From Punica granatum (Eukaryota > Streptophyta > Magnoliopsida > Myrtales > Lythraceae), in the NCBI RefSeq assembly GCF_007655135.1, contig NC_045133.1, positions 27,501,845 through 27,565,844 on the forward strand: a stretch of 64,000 nt of DNA, written 5' to 3'. A program made the translations under genes and the position numbers. This document shows, piece by piece, positions 24,617-35,731 of this stretch. The notes under the pieces are model-generated. The model was given only the letters and a program-made list of their open reading frames with translations. It searched no databases and was not told the DNA's origin. Numbering within the stretch: position 1 is the stretch's first letter; every line of letters begins with the position of its first letter.

Positions 24617-25406
24617 ATGGCGAAGAACAGAAGCAAGAAGAAGCGAAGCGATGACGTCTCGATGGACATATCCGAACCAACCGTCTCCTATGGCGCCCAA
24701 CGTAAGCTCCTCTCCCATTTCCTTGCTGCCTCAGCTCTCTTCATTGAAATTACCATCCTCTCGGTTGCGGGACGAACAAATTGATGATTTAGGGTTCCAG
24801 ATGATGACTCAGTATGATCCTCAATCGATTCATACTCTTTGATTTGCACGTGCAGCTATGGACACTTCGGAATTCGGAGCTAATTCTTCAGCCGCCGGTT
24901 CTTTAAACAGGTCGGTACGACAAACAGCTTTATATATATTAATAGGCTTTATTCACAGTTCGGTACAGTTTATTGGATGATTAGATGGAACTGAAGGCAT
25001 ATTGCCAATTTTCAGCTACAAATTCGTAAATTTGATCAATCAACGGTGTAGGATTTTGCAAAGTGCTTGTTGTTTTGGTTTGAGCATGTGAAGCTGGTTG
25101 ATGATTCGAGGTTTCCTTTGTAATGTCTGCGTACCTCAATCTGTGATCACATTGGCAAAAGAATCCCCGGCCATTACATTGTTATTATAGTGAATGGTCG
25201 GTCGCATTCGATCGAGCTGTAACTTGATGTCTTGTTTTTGGAACAGGAAAGTGAAGAAAGGAAGGCCAATGAAAAGATCAAAGAATGCAAGGAAGATGAA
25301 GGCCGTAGCTAAAGCCATCTCCCAGAATGAGAAGGTCGCAGAGAAGGTCTCCAAGAATGAGGGTAAATCAGTGAGAACCCAGTCTGCAAAAACACTCTAC
25401 GACTGA
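24617..25406 (+). CDS. Small basic protein of unknown function
   Basis: Three exons, 24617-24701, 24856-24910 and 25247-25406, give 300 nt and 99 aa; both introns are GT-AG and keep the frame. The N-terminus is MAKNRSKKKRS and the middle contains a repeated MDxSE motif (MDISE and MDTSE). The C-terminal half is strongly basic (RKVKKGRPMKRSKNARKMK) and ends in KTLYD. The basic clusters resemble nuclear or nucleolar localisation signals. I recognise the pattern of a conserved plant small protein but no named family. Function unknown; a nuclear or nucleolar location is inferred from composition only. Confidence 0.75.
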
Positions 25407-26116
25407 AGTTCGAGTACATAGTGTGCTTTCGTTATGACTTTGCTGCTTAATCAGAAACCTGGTTTTTGGTATCTTTACTATCCTTCATAGGTTAGCTCTC
25501 AATTCCACCTGTTGTTCCATAGTTCTCGAAGAAGAGCACCGGCAGTCGTTTTAGTTAAGTTATATATCTTGTTACAGATTATCACTGAGGTCGCTGATTT
25601 GTGGGAGTAAATGATTATTTGTCACAGTGGTTCAATCCATGATATTCTACGAAGATCAAGTTAAGGTTAGAAGTAAAACGTATGGAAGACTACACTTTAT
25701 AATTCAGCAGCGTATACATGCCCAAGCCTGCCCTATGCACCAGTGCATATCATCGAGTAGCATAGCGGACAGGACTGAGCCTGACAATTAACCCATGCCC
25801 AAGCCCGGCCCATGTACCGAACTTATCATATATTTGGTTCGGTGTAATGGGCATTTGTCAATTACGTACCTAATGCCCGTTACAATGTTTGCTTCTGTTC
25901 GTGACCGTAATAGTAATTATGGGTTGGGTTTTCGAAAAATAATAAATAATGAATAACCATGCTCCACCGTGACTTATATGATCGAAATTCCCATATATAT
26001 ATATATATATATATAAAAGTTGTATTCCTACGCTATAACTGTAAATATTAGTACTGTTAACTCATAATAATTTGAAGAATTAACAGATAATATGAATATT
26101 ACAAGTAAAACTATTA

Positions 26117-26270
26117 ATATATTTATAAACAATACATATGATGATTTAATTTCAGATCCATATGGATAAATAATATGAACAAATTATATTAACATATATC
26201 AATATATTTATAAACAATACATACGATGATTTAATTTTGAATCCATATCCACAAATAATATGAACGAGTT
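26117..26270 (+). repeat. Two-copy tandem duplication, period about 86 bp
   Basis: Copies starting near 26117 and 26203 share ATATTTATAAACAATACATA, GATGATTTAATTT, ATCCATAT and ATAATATGAAC in the same order with few differences. Confidence 0.75.
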
Positions 26271-26589
26271 CTATATATATATATATATAATTGTATCCCG
26301 TGAAATAAATAGGAGTGGAATGGTAAAATTAAACCATCTAAAATTTTAATTTGATTGTTCAAATAAATTTAATTAACTTTCCAATAGTTTAATATATCAT
26401 GTATATTTTTTTGCCAAAGCCTACACAATACATTTACTCTGTGATATAATATGGGGTTACTTATTAAAACAAGAATCCAATTTTTGGTAATATCTCCTCA
26501 ATAAAAATAATTTATAAAATATTAAATTTGAAGTGATCTGACTTAGAGTTTATGATTGAACTAAAATTCATGAATAAAAAATATTAATA

Positions 26590-27082
26590 TATAATTAGAC
26601 TTTGATCTTACAAATATCCTTTTTATGCCTATGAAAAAAAACTTAGTATGAAAGTAATGTTCATATTGCTTGAACAAATAATTCTCCGAGCACATAAAAT
26701 TAATTATAACATATTCATGTATACTTGGGACCATGGTTTACATAAATTTATATTATTTGAAACCCCAAAAGTACCATTACATTAGAAAACATTAGGAAGC
26801 ATAATTATACTTTTAAATAAAATTTCTTAAGAAATACTCATGGGTAAATATAAAAATATAATTAGACTTTGACGTTACAGATCTTCTTTCTAAGTTTAAG
26901 TTAAAAAGTTTAGTATGAAAAAATGTTCATAGTATATGAAACAAATAATTATTGAAGCGCATATAACATATTTATTTATACTTTAGACTATAATTTACAT
27001 AAATTTACTTTATTTTGAAACATAAAAAGTATAATTACATTAAAAACCATTAAAGAGTGTAATCTTACTTTTCAATGCAAAA
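26590..27082 (+). repeat. Two-copy tandem duplication, period about 266 bp
   Basis: Copy 1 (about 26590-26820) and copy 2 (about 26856-27082) share ATATAATTAGACTTTGA, TTTAGTATGAAA-like, ATGTTCATA, ACAAATAATT, TTTACATAAATTTA and ACATTA blocks in the same order. They have drifted considerably. Non-coding. Confidence 0.7.
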
Positions 27083-28482
27083 TATTCAATCAATTTTATA
27101 AAAAAATTACCCGTGCAATGGATGGACAAAAAAGACTAATATGTAATAATTCTAAATTTATCAGTTTATCATTGTTTATTAAATTTTCAAATTGTGTTAC
27201 TCCCCCTCTGCTGCCGCCCCCTTCGCGATTGCAACCAGTTGAGCTCCACCTCCGATTTTCCGGTTGGAATCGAGGTCGTGAAGTCGGATCCAACCTCGAG
27301 TTGGTCGGATTTGGCCTCAACAATGGAGATTCGACCGGATGTCCCACAAGATGCGGTTTGCCCACTCGAGGCTTGTGGGTTCGCAAGCCAAGGCAAACCA
27401 TCTTTCTTTCTTTTTTAGTTATTATTATTTAAAAAAAAAACTATTTTTGAAAATTTTATTTTTCATTTTTCAATAAATATTATTTTTAGCCAAAAAATAA
27501 AAGTTATTTAAGTATTTGTTGTTAAATATATAAATTCTAATACTTTTTTTTTCCACAAAATTCTAATATTTATGGACGGGGCATCTCGTTTGATTCTTTG
27601 TATGGGAGGGATACTTTCGTTTTTTTTTATCCTAAACCTATCTATCCATTCTTCTTAAACCAAATTTGAGAATCATAATGCCCATCTCTCCCATTACGTT
27701 CAGCCAGACAAGTCAATTCATATGTAATCTTCATCCTATTATTTACTAATTTATATTCCTTATTCATTCCATTCACGGTTAATTCCATTACAGTGAAATA
27801 AACATAGCATGAGTTGCACACCGAGCTGGGCGTGAGTATGCTGGCCTGAGTCCAATGTGATCTGATAGAGTTCCTTTTTTGGGGCATGTATGCCATTTGC
27901 CGGGTTATGTCAACCCCGTTGACCATTCAATGCTAAAAACTGCCATGCATGGAGTGTTTATTAAGACTGTCTTCTTCTGAGAGGGGAAGCCATAATCTCA
28001 TCAATGAGGCAAAATCTGTGCATTAATGGGGATTTTAATAGATAACACTTTCATTAAATTTTCTTTGCCCCCTCTTTCCCCTTTGTTCTCTTTCTCTATT
28101 GACGTAGCCAAAGTTGACTTGGATTGACCATCTCTTGCTCTTCAATTCATTCACAAAAATTTGCTAACTATGTCCCCTCAAAACAAGAAAAATTTAAATA
28201 ATTTTTTCTCATACTGACGTGGCGAGAGAAATCAATTTTTTATTGACTTAGTACAGTACGATTTCTCGTTGACAGTCAAAAGGAAATTGTGTGAGTGACA
28301 ACACCATGGACTTCCTCCTCGTATCTTCCTCGTGGACCGTTCCTTATATTACATAAATCTCAATTATTTATTTTATTTTCATTTCAGGACTGCTCTGTCT
28401 CTGTCTCTGACACCCCTCTCTTCTCAGAACTCTCTCCCTCCCGTGTGATTTTGCTCAGAGCTCTCTGTCAGTGGACGTGGAC

Positions 28483-31400
28483 ATGGCCATGAACATGAAG
28501 TCAGCAATGAACAAGGAGATATGCCTGTATTGCAGGAGGGAGGCACCAAATCTGAGGAAAGGGTGGCAGTTAGTCTGTAGCGGCTTCGCTCAGCTCTGCG
28601 ATGAATGCGCGTAAGATAACACATCCGAATACTACTTCACACACTCGGAGTAATGCATCTCCACTTTAATTAATTTGCATCCTCTTATATGACACATCTC
28701 GAATGAGAGAACGTAACAACATAAAACCGTCTTGTATGAAATGGCCTAAATTTGATCGTATAATATTATCTCTATGGAGGAACATACCGTGACATTCAAA
28801 AACTAATTTGAAGATTACTTTACTTGAAGTGTTGGTCATAAAGTTTCGGGATTTTTCTTGAGGATTCTTTTTGACTGAAATTGTCGATGGATGTTTTGCG
28901 GTCTTTTGATGATTGATTCGAATATTTTGTCTCCCACAGGGGCGGTTTTCTATCGACTTTCTTGAGCCTGGTGTATCTTTTGCGGGTTGGTCTAGTTCTT
29001 CTGAGACATTAAATATTACTTCATCGTATAGTTTGTTTGCTTGTATGGTTCTAGTTGAAGAAAGTGTCTGTTTGTTTGATTGTTTAGCAATATTTTCTTC
29101 TGTGGCGATGTTAATATTGATACTTCTTTCAAGCAAATTTTCCACATCAGGGATTTATTTTTATTTTTTTTACAAAAAAGGTAATTTTAAATATGCTATT
29201 TTCTCTGGTTATAGCAGGAGAGTGTTATATCGATATTCTTCAAAGTTCGAATTAAAATGTTGTTTACAATCAAAACCCTTAAGCCCTATAAAGGAAATAA
29301 ATAAATAAAAAGAACATTACATTAAGTCGCTGCGGACTAACTGCCACCCTCTTCTCAGCTTTGGTGTCTCTTCCTGCAATATAGGCATAACTCCCTGTTT
29401 CATTGATAAGATGGAGAAAGAGACCCTTCTGTTGTTAACTACAAGTGAATCGTTCCGTTATCCGAGTCGATAGTTTTTGAGTCATAGAGATGTATATCTG
29501 ATTTTTCCTCTTTTGGAATTTCTCTTTATTAATATATTTATACTTCCTTTGCCCTTGTGCCTTAATTATAGCTTCGTACATTTGCCTGTTTTGAGTTATT
29601 TCCCATTCGAATGGCCTGAACTTAATTATATCAGAACAAATACTGCTACTTATCTGCAAAAAAACTCTGTTTTTAAGTAATAAACAGTAAACCAGGCTGG
29701 AAAACTATATTAGCAGAAGATTTTGTATGGATTTGAGTAATCAAATGGATCAATATATACAATAATCTCCAAAGACTTAATTAACATTACTATCACATGA
29801 TATGACAAGTTATATTTCAAACAAATGTATATGTTTTTCACTTTGGCTAAAACTTCCATTGTTTATCTTTTGCCTGATTAGACTAAGTGATGCTGCATAA
29901 GGCAGAGCACTTTTATGTAGGGAGAACAGATATATCTACACCATATACTATGAACTTTGATGAACTAAACAGTTAATGAATTTCACGATCAGTGCAAAAT
30001 ATTTAAAAGATGATGAATAAATTTCCGAAGAAGCTCAACAATTTGTGCCGTAACCTTTTCCTCGGTCCATCTTTGCATAAATCTAAGTTTCTCAAAACAA
30101 AAAGAATACATTCAAAGAGAAATTTAGGAAGCCAGAAGAAAGCTCTACACCGTTATGAAACGATTAGATGACTTTCCTATTCCCGGAGATATACATAGAA
30201 GGTTTGAAGACGCCCTATTCACCATCGTAGAGTCAGCTCTTCAAGGTCTAGGAATTGCCCTAGTAAGGAAACATGGGAGCATTAATTGGACATGATGAAG
30301 CTATAGGCTGGATACGGCAATATGCTTGAAGACATCTGCAAGCTCTCGGAATATACTTCCTATGCGCAAAGACTTGTGGTCAAGCCGTTTGAAAACCAAG
30401 CTCCTGGTGAAAACAATTATACAACTTTCCTATTCCGGGGACATGCATTGCAGGTTTAAAGAGATGCCCTATTTGCCATCGGAGCGAGCTCTCCACTATG
30501 GTAATTATGAATTGCGTCAATAAAGGCATCAGATATAAGCATTCATCTCCATATCGTGCTTTGGCCATGACGGAAGCTAATGGGCACGGACAGGCGATGT
30601 GTTTGAAGGCCTTTGCAAACTCTTGCAAATGCTTCCCACGGCAAAAGACTTAACGGCGAGCAGTGCAAACACCAAGCTTATGGTGACGGTCCTACGATTG
30701 GAACACACGACAATCAAGTTATGGGAGAAAAAAGCCTTTACAAACACTAGAAGGAAGCCTAGTGACAGCGGGAAAGATCTTGTACCGATCAAATCTTGGC
30801 CAAATCATGAAGCCCTGTGAAGTAAACTTCGGACATTGCAGACAAGAAACGATACATCAACTCTATACAAGAGGAGAAGGACGAGACGGAGGAAAAAATT
30901 ATGTGCCTTCTTATGTTGGTTTGATCCCGGGGGAGCCTTCGTTGATAAGCAAAGGATGCAAACTCACGGTGAAGGACTACCATAAGAGCCTATTCATTAC
31001 AGACGCGTTTCATCGACGCGCACTAAGCATATGATGTCAATTAGCTACTCGTGATCATAATTAGCTCAAACTTTTGGTTTGGTGCAAAGAATATAATTAA
31101 GCATGAGAGGAGATTACCCGTGGAGTGATCGGTGTAAATGGAATTAACATATTCATGAAGGAATTTCACCGTAAAGACTACATATACTTTGGAAGAAATT
31201 AAAGGATTGGATTAACTTGAGGTATAAAGAACGTGACGATCACATTCCAAACGTGTAAAGAAGAAGTTAGTGATGACCCCGGCACAAGAAAGAAGAATGT
31301 CGGCATATAGTGCTACATATCAGCTCTTTTCCTCGTGCATATGCAGTCAGAAATATCCACGAAAAATCACCATCTCATTTTTAAGTTCAAACCAAGTTGC

Positions 31401-34400
31401 AAAACGAATGAGAGTTCACCATTACCATAAAAACTGACGGAGATCACATTACTGTGACAAATGTTTCCAAAAATAGCTGCCAGAAGCTCTCACTGCAAGT
31501 TTCATCCCCTGTTTGAGTTGGCGCTACAAGCCCAGATGATGGCTAAGAGTTTATCCTTCATTGCAAAATAATGCATTCTACGATTTTTTTCGAGGAGCTT
31601 TTGGCGAACGCATAGGCATCCAAGCTCTAGGAAGACATCATCAACGGGAATTGAGCCACAAATAAAGTAGTTCCCGATCCTTCGATTATAAGATGAAATG
31701 AAGAATGTAGAATAAATTCATCCATCAAGGGGATTAGTGTTCTATTAGTAAAATGGAATGTAAATTTTGGAACAAGAATGTCATCATATGAAGACCACAG
31801 GCGTTTGATTTCAGAGTTAAAGTAACTTTGATTTTGATTGTGAAAAAAGACAAATGAGATGGTATTATAAATTTGACTTGGAAACGTGTGTTTTTGTTAT
31901 TTAGTGAGTAGAGTTAAAATCAAAATCACGATTCTAAAATCAGTTTCAAATTTCAAACGGGGCAGAGGCTAATAGCTTGGGAAACACGTTGAATGTTATT
32001 TGGAGATTAGAAGATGCATCAAGTGATCAATGCCAGGATAGCAAATGATATGATATAGTAGTTCAGTAGATTATATCTATGATCATGAAAGAGCCGGTGA
32101 GCTAAATTACGTCTGCCATAAGCGTTTTTGGCAAAAAATCTTACCTACTTAAGCTTCAGGGAAACCTGGTCACTTAACTACCACTAGTGCATTTGGGGTA
32201 TTTAAATCCACGTTAGCATCATATGTCAAACAAGAAATCTCATTCTATAAGCAAAATACAATAGGAAGGAAACTAAACGGCTGGATATATAGACGGTGAC
32301 GGATTGTGAATCGAAATGTACACTTCATCATAGCGGTCATCCATCAAACATTTAAGGAGGAATAGCATTACTAGCTAGGAAATCACAGCCAAGATATGAA
32401 TCGACAAGATAGCGTATATATACAAATATATTTCTTAGTTTATCCTGTTATAGTGTTGTTATCCTCGTATATATGTTAAAATGGCATTCATTGAATGCAT
32501 AAATTCTAGTATTCATTCTCAACTCTAAACTGACACCATCGACTGTAAGATTATTTACTGTTGTCATTTCTTCGGTTTTTTATTATTGTACATCGTATAT
32601 TTTCTGCTGCATTTCTTTTCCTTTAACACTGTTTTAAGCAATTATACTTTTGTGCATCAGGGCGATTTATGAGTCTGGGAGATTCTGTGAAGTTTTTCAT
32701 GGAGAAAGCAAAGGGTGGAAAGAGTGCGAAAAATGCGATAAGGTAAAGCTCCCTTCTTCAAACTTTCTTTATATAAATGGTTTACGAGTACAACTGATGG
32801 AGCCACAAACTTGGAATCTTGCATCAATAGCATGAACAAATTTCCTTTTTCTATATAAAGAACAAACACTTGTTGACTTGTTCTTTTCTTGCTTTTTTTG
32901 CTTCTCAGATGCTGCATTGTGGATGCATCATGTCACAACATAAGCTTGTAATGCTGGACTCCGGAGGTGTGAGCTGCATGGAGTGCTTTGGTGAAGCAGA
33001 TGTAAGATATTTACTTTTCCCGACCCTCGTTGTAAATTGATAGAAACGAGTGATCCTTCATTAGAAGACGTTGATGGTTCATGAATTTTAACTTTTCAAA
33101 TGTATTTCATAACAACTTTCTCATGGCAGGAACCCCCTTCCCCGCCTTTGTCTGATGTGTCACTCGAGTCTTGGAAAAATCCGGATGATCCTACTGCAGT
33201 TGGAGAACCGGCTACATCAATGGAAGTGGTTTATGGTAGTTTTCTTATCTTCTGTGATTTTTGGAAGTAGTAGTTTTCCATGCAAGTTCTTGTGCGTTTG
33301 GTTTTAGAGTTAAGTAGAGTTGAGTTTTGATTTTAATTGGATTGTAATGATTGTGTTGTTGAATTATGAGAAAAAGTATTAAAAAGTAATGAATAGTTAC
33401 GAGAAAGTAATGATTGTGTTGTTGAATTGTGGAAAAAATAATGAATAGTTGAGAGAATTTAGTATTAAAAATTGAATTGAATTGTTAAAAAAATTGAAGA
33501 AAAAAAGAAAAGTAATAATTGTATTGTTGATTTTTGTTGTGTAGTGAGTAGAGTTAAAGTTAGAGTTAAAATTTTAAAAATTTAATTGCAAAACCAAACG
33601 GGGTAGTGTTTCATACTAATCCTAAATATTTTGGTTGCCCAGGGGCTGAACTTGGGGTAGATCATATAGAAACTTTGGGTTCCGCCATACCAGTAGAATC
33701 ATCAGCTGAAGTGGTTTCTGGTACTTTTCTTATCTTCTATAATATTCGGAAATTGTAGTACTCTAAATGAGTTCTCAATGTTTTGGTTGTCGGTGTAGAA
33801 CTTGGGGCAGATCAAATGGAAGCTTTGGGTACCACAATGCCTTCAACATCATCTGCTGAAGTGATTTCTGGTATATTTCTCATCTTTTGAAATTTTCGCA
33901 ATAGCATTCCATATTTCTTAATGCTTTTGTGGTAGGAGTTGAACTTGCGGCATATCAGATTGAAACATCGGGTACCTTTAGAATCATTTGCAGTTTTTTT
34001 TTTCTTTTTAAATCTTCTGCGATTTTGTTAAAGTTGTAGTATTCAGGTGAGTTCTTAATATGTATTTTATTTGCTGGAGTAGGACTTGGAACATGTCATA
34101 TGGAAACCACGGAGTCTACCATGCCTTTAGAATTGTCTACTGAAGCGGTTTCTGGTAGTCTTTTGTCTCCTGTAGTTTTCGTAAGTAATAGCATATCAAG
34201 TGATTACTCAATATGCTGGTTTCAGGAATTGAACTCGGGGTAAATCAGATGGAAACTTCTGGTTCAGTGGTACCTTTAGAATCATTTGCTGGACTCAGTT
34301 ATGGTACTTTTCTTATATTGTGCGATATCAGAAAATATAAGTATTCCAGGTGAGTTCTCAGTAGATACTTTGTTTGCAGGAGTTGAACTTTGGACAGCTC

Positions 34401-35731
34401 AAACAGAAACTTCATGTTCCGTCATGCCTTCAGAATCATCTGCTGATGTGATTTCTGGTAGTTTATGCATCTTCTGTGGTTTGCAGAAGTAGCAGTATCC
34501 CGGGCGAGTTACTAATATTTTGTTTGCAGGAGTTGAGCTTGGGGTAGATACAGAAACTTCATGTTCCGTCATGCCTTCAGAATCATCCGCTGATGTGATT
34601 TCTGGTAGTTTATGCATCTTCTGTGGTTTGCAGAAGTAGTAGTATCCCGGGCGAGTTACTAATATTTTGTTTGCAGGAGTTGAGCTTGGGGTAGATCAGA
34701 CAGAAACTTCAAGTTCTGCCATGCCTTCAGAATCATCCGCTGTTGTAGTTTCTGGTAGTTTTCTTATCTTTTGTAGTTTCCAAAAGTAGTAGTATTCCAG
34801 GCGAGTTCCTAATATTATGTTTGCAGGAGTTGAGCTTGGGGCAGTTCAGATTGAAACTTTGGGTTCCAGAGCGCCTTCAGAATCAGTTTCTGAGACAAAT
34901 CTTCAAGTTCTCGGTCACGAGGCTCCATCTGATGCACAGAATGCAGTGCCTGAGTCTTTACAAAACGCCAGAGTAGAAGATTCTTCCGAGCGCAGGAAAT
35001 TGGAGCCGAAAATCAAAGCTGGGGCTGATGAACCAGGCCATTGGGATCCACTATGCTTGGCAAAGTTAATGGGAGAGAAGCTGCAGGGTATTTCTTCCCA
35101 GTATCCTCCGTGATTTATTAGGCATAAAGATTGAACAACCATAGGTATGAGATCTGTTCCCGATCACTGGTTACTTTAGCAAATTTACGTTCTTTGAAGA
35201 GGTAGTCCTTGACCATACTTATAGCCCGAATGCTGCTATCATTCCTCTGTTTGAGAAATTGCTTACTCTCAGCGACGCGGATCCCGGCTTGGGAGAGCTG
35301 ATGCTGCCCCATGAATATGTAGAAGTAACTGATAATATCTTCCTCCTGACAGTCCCTAGGATTATTTGTTGCGAACTGATAATAACAAGTTTGAATGAGA
35401 ATCTTCCTTTTGCTTGGCAATGACTTGCTCCTGAGCAGGCATATTTTCCAAAAGTTCCGGACCCGAATGGCTTACCCGTTAAGGTACAGGACATGAAAGG
35501 AAACAACTGGGATTTCTGTCTTCATTCTAAGTCCTGCATAAGCGACGAGGCACCCTATGCTCTACAAGGAACTAAAGACTGCATACTGTCAATGCAGTGG
35601 GAAGCTGGTGATACCGGTAAGACCAAACCATATAGTAGTTCTGCAGCATATGTTCTACTGCATGGAATCTTGTTTGAACTTTCTTGCTGAGCAAGTGAGG
35701 TTTCCCTTCTGCTCTTTCAGTGACATTCTAA
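28483..35731 (+). CDS. VAL/HSI2-like B3 transcription repressor, truncated and possibly decaying
   Basis: Exons read as 28483-28610, 32661-32742, 32909-33001, 33130-33235, an array of 78-nt exons (33643-34754), 34827-35100, 35225-35324, 35439-35616 and 35721-35731. The first three encode the Cys/His-rich VAL N-terminal zinc finger: ICLYCRREAP, LRKGWQLVCSG, LCDECA, FCEVFHGESKGWKEC, LHCGCIMSQHKLVML and GGVSCMECF. The last exons encode a B3 domain (AAIIPLFEKLLTLSDADPG, AYFPKVPDPNGLPVKVQDMKG, CILSMQWEAGDTVTF). The usual FRFWPNN-like DNA-contact stretch is altered. An in-frame TAA at 35729-35731 follows VTF, and homology (VEPEGKLVIGLTK) resumes after it, so the CW-type C-terminus of VAL proteins is missing. 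If defective array exons are skipped, 452 aa remain open. VAL proteins silence seed-maturation genes through RY-element binding and Polycomb recruitment. It may be a pseudogene or a truncated paralogue. Confidence 0.6.
30160..30700 (+). repeat. Degenerate direct duplication inside the long intron
   Basis: The blocks near 30170-30240 and 30425-30495 match (ACTTTCCTATTCC, GGTTTRAAGA, GCCCTATT, CATCG, AGCTCT). So do those near 30315-30410 and 30590-30690 (TTGAAG, TGCAA, CTC, CTTCC, GCAAAGACTT / GCAAAAGACTT, ACCAAGCT). The order is AB-AB with a period of about 260-280 bp. It looks like a worn coding or transposon fragment that I cannot identify. Confidence 0.6.
31801..31963. mobile_element. MITE-like element 1 (GCGTTTG...CAAACGG ends)
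   Basis: About 163 bp, with left end GCGTTTGATTTCAGAGTTAA and right end AATTTCAAACGGGGC, which are near-inverted repeats. The interior holds TAGTGAGTAGAGTTAAA, shared with element 2 at 33294. Non-coding; superfamily not assigned because no clear target duplication is seen. Confidence 0.6.
33294..33603. mobile_element. MITE-like element 2 in intron of the VAL-like gene
   Basis: About 310 bp, with left end GCGTTTGGTTTTAGAGTTAA and right end TTGCAAAACCAAACGGGG. The interior has repeats of ATAATGATTGTGTTGTTGA type and the shared TAGTGAGTAGAGTTAAA. It lies between the fourth exon and the first full array unit. Confidence 0.65.
33643..34904 (+). repeat. Nine-unit tandem exon/intron array in the VAL-like gene
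   Basis: Units start at 33643, 33793, 33936, 34077, 34226, 34380, 34530, 34677 and 34827, a period of 141-154 bp. Each has an acceptor (best copies TTTGCAG), a 78-nt exon (75 in the seventh) and an intron starting GTAGTTTTCTTATCTTCTG or similar. The exon encodes variants of VELGVDQTETSSSAMPSESS ending in SG, and both borders are phase 1. Unit 2 has TCG and unit 4 has TG where the acceptor AG should be, and unit 3 has a deletion that removes the donor. Units 6-8 are the most alike, so they are the youngest. The last unit is fused to the longer exon leading towards B3. Confidence 0.9.

Larger units (their letters stand above)
25407..28482. other. AT-rich intergenic DNA with nested duplications
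   Basis: From about 25970 to 27180 the DNA is extremely AT-rich and built partly from tandem duplications (listed separately). A GC-rich island at about 27200-27405 has open frames on both strands but no protein signature. The last 300 bases are the probable promoter of the VAL-like gene. Confidence 0.45.
28611..32660 (+). other. 4-kb first intron of the VAL-like gene
   Basis: This runs from GTAAGA to a TTGTGCATCAG acceptor. It contains a degenerate duplicated sequence at about 30160-30700 and a MITE-like element at 31801-31963. No independent gene is supported: reading frames at 28666-29308 and 29435-29680 lack family signatures. Confidence 0.6.

Noticed and set aside
28666..29308. Reading frames of 131-159 codons on both strands in the first VAL-like intron
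   Set aside because: They overlap each other antisense, lack signatures, and sit in intronic AT-rich sequence.
33643..34904. CRISPR-like or satellite array
   Set aside because: The repeated unit contains a conserved splice acceptor, open exon and donor, all in frame with the flanking gene, so it is an exon duplication array in a plant gene.
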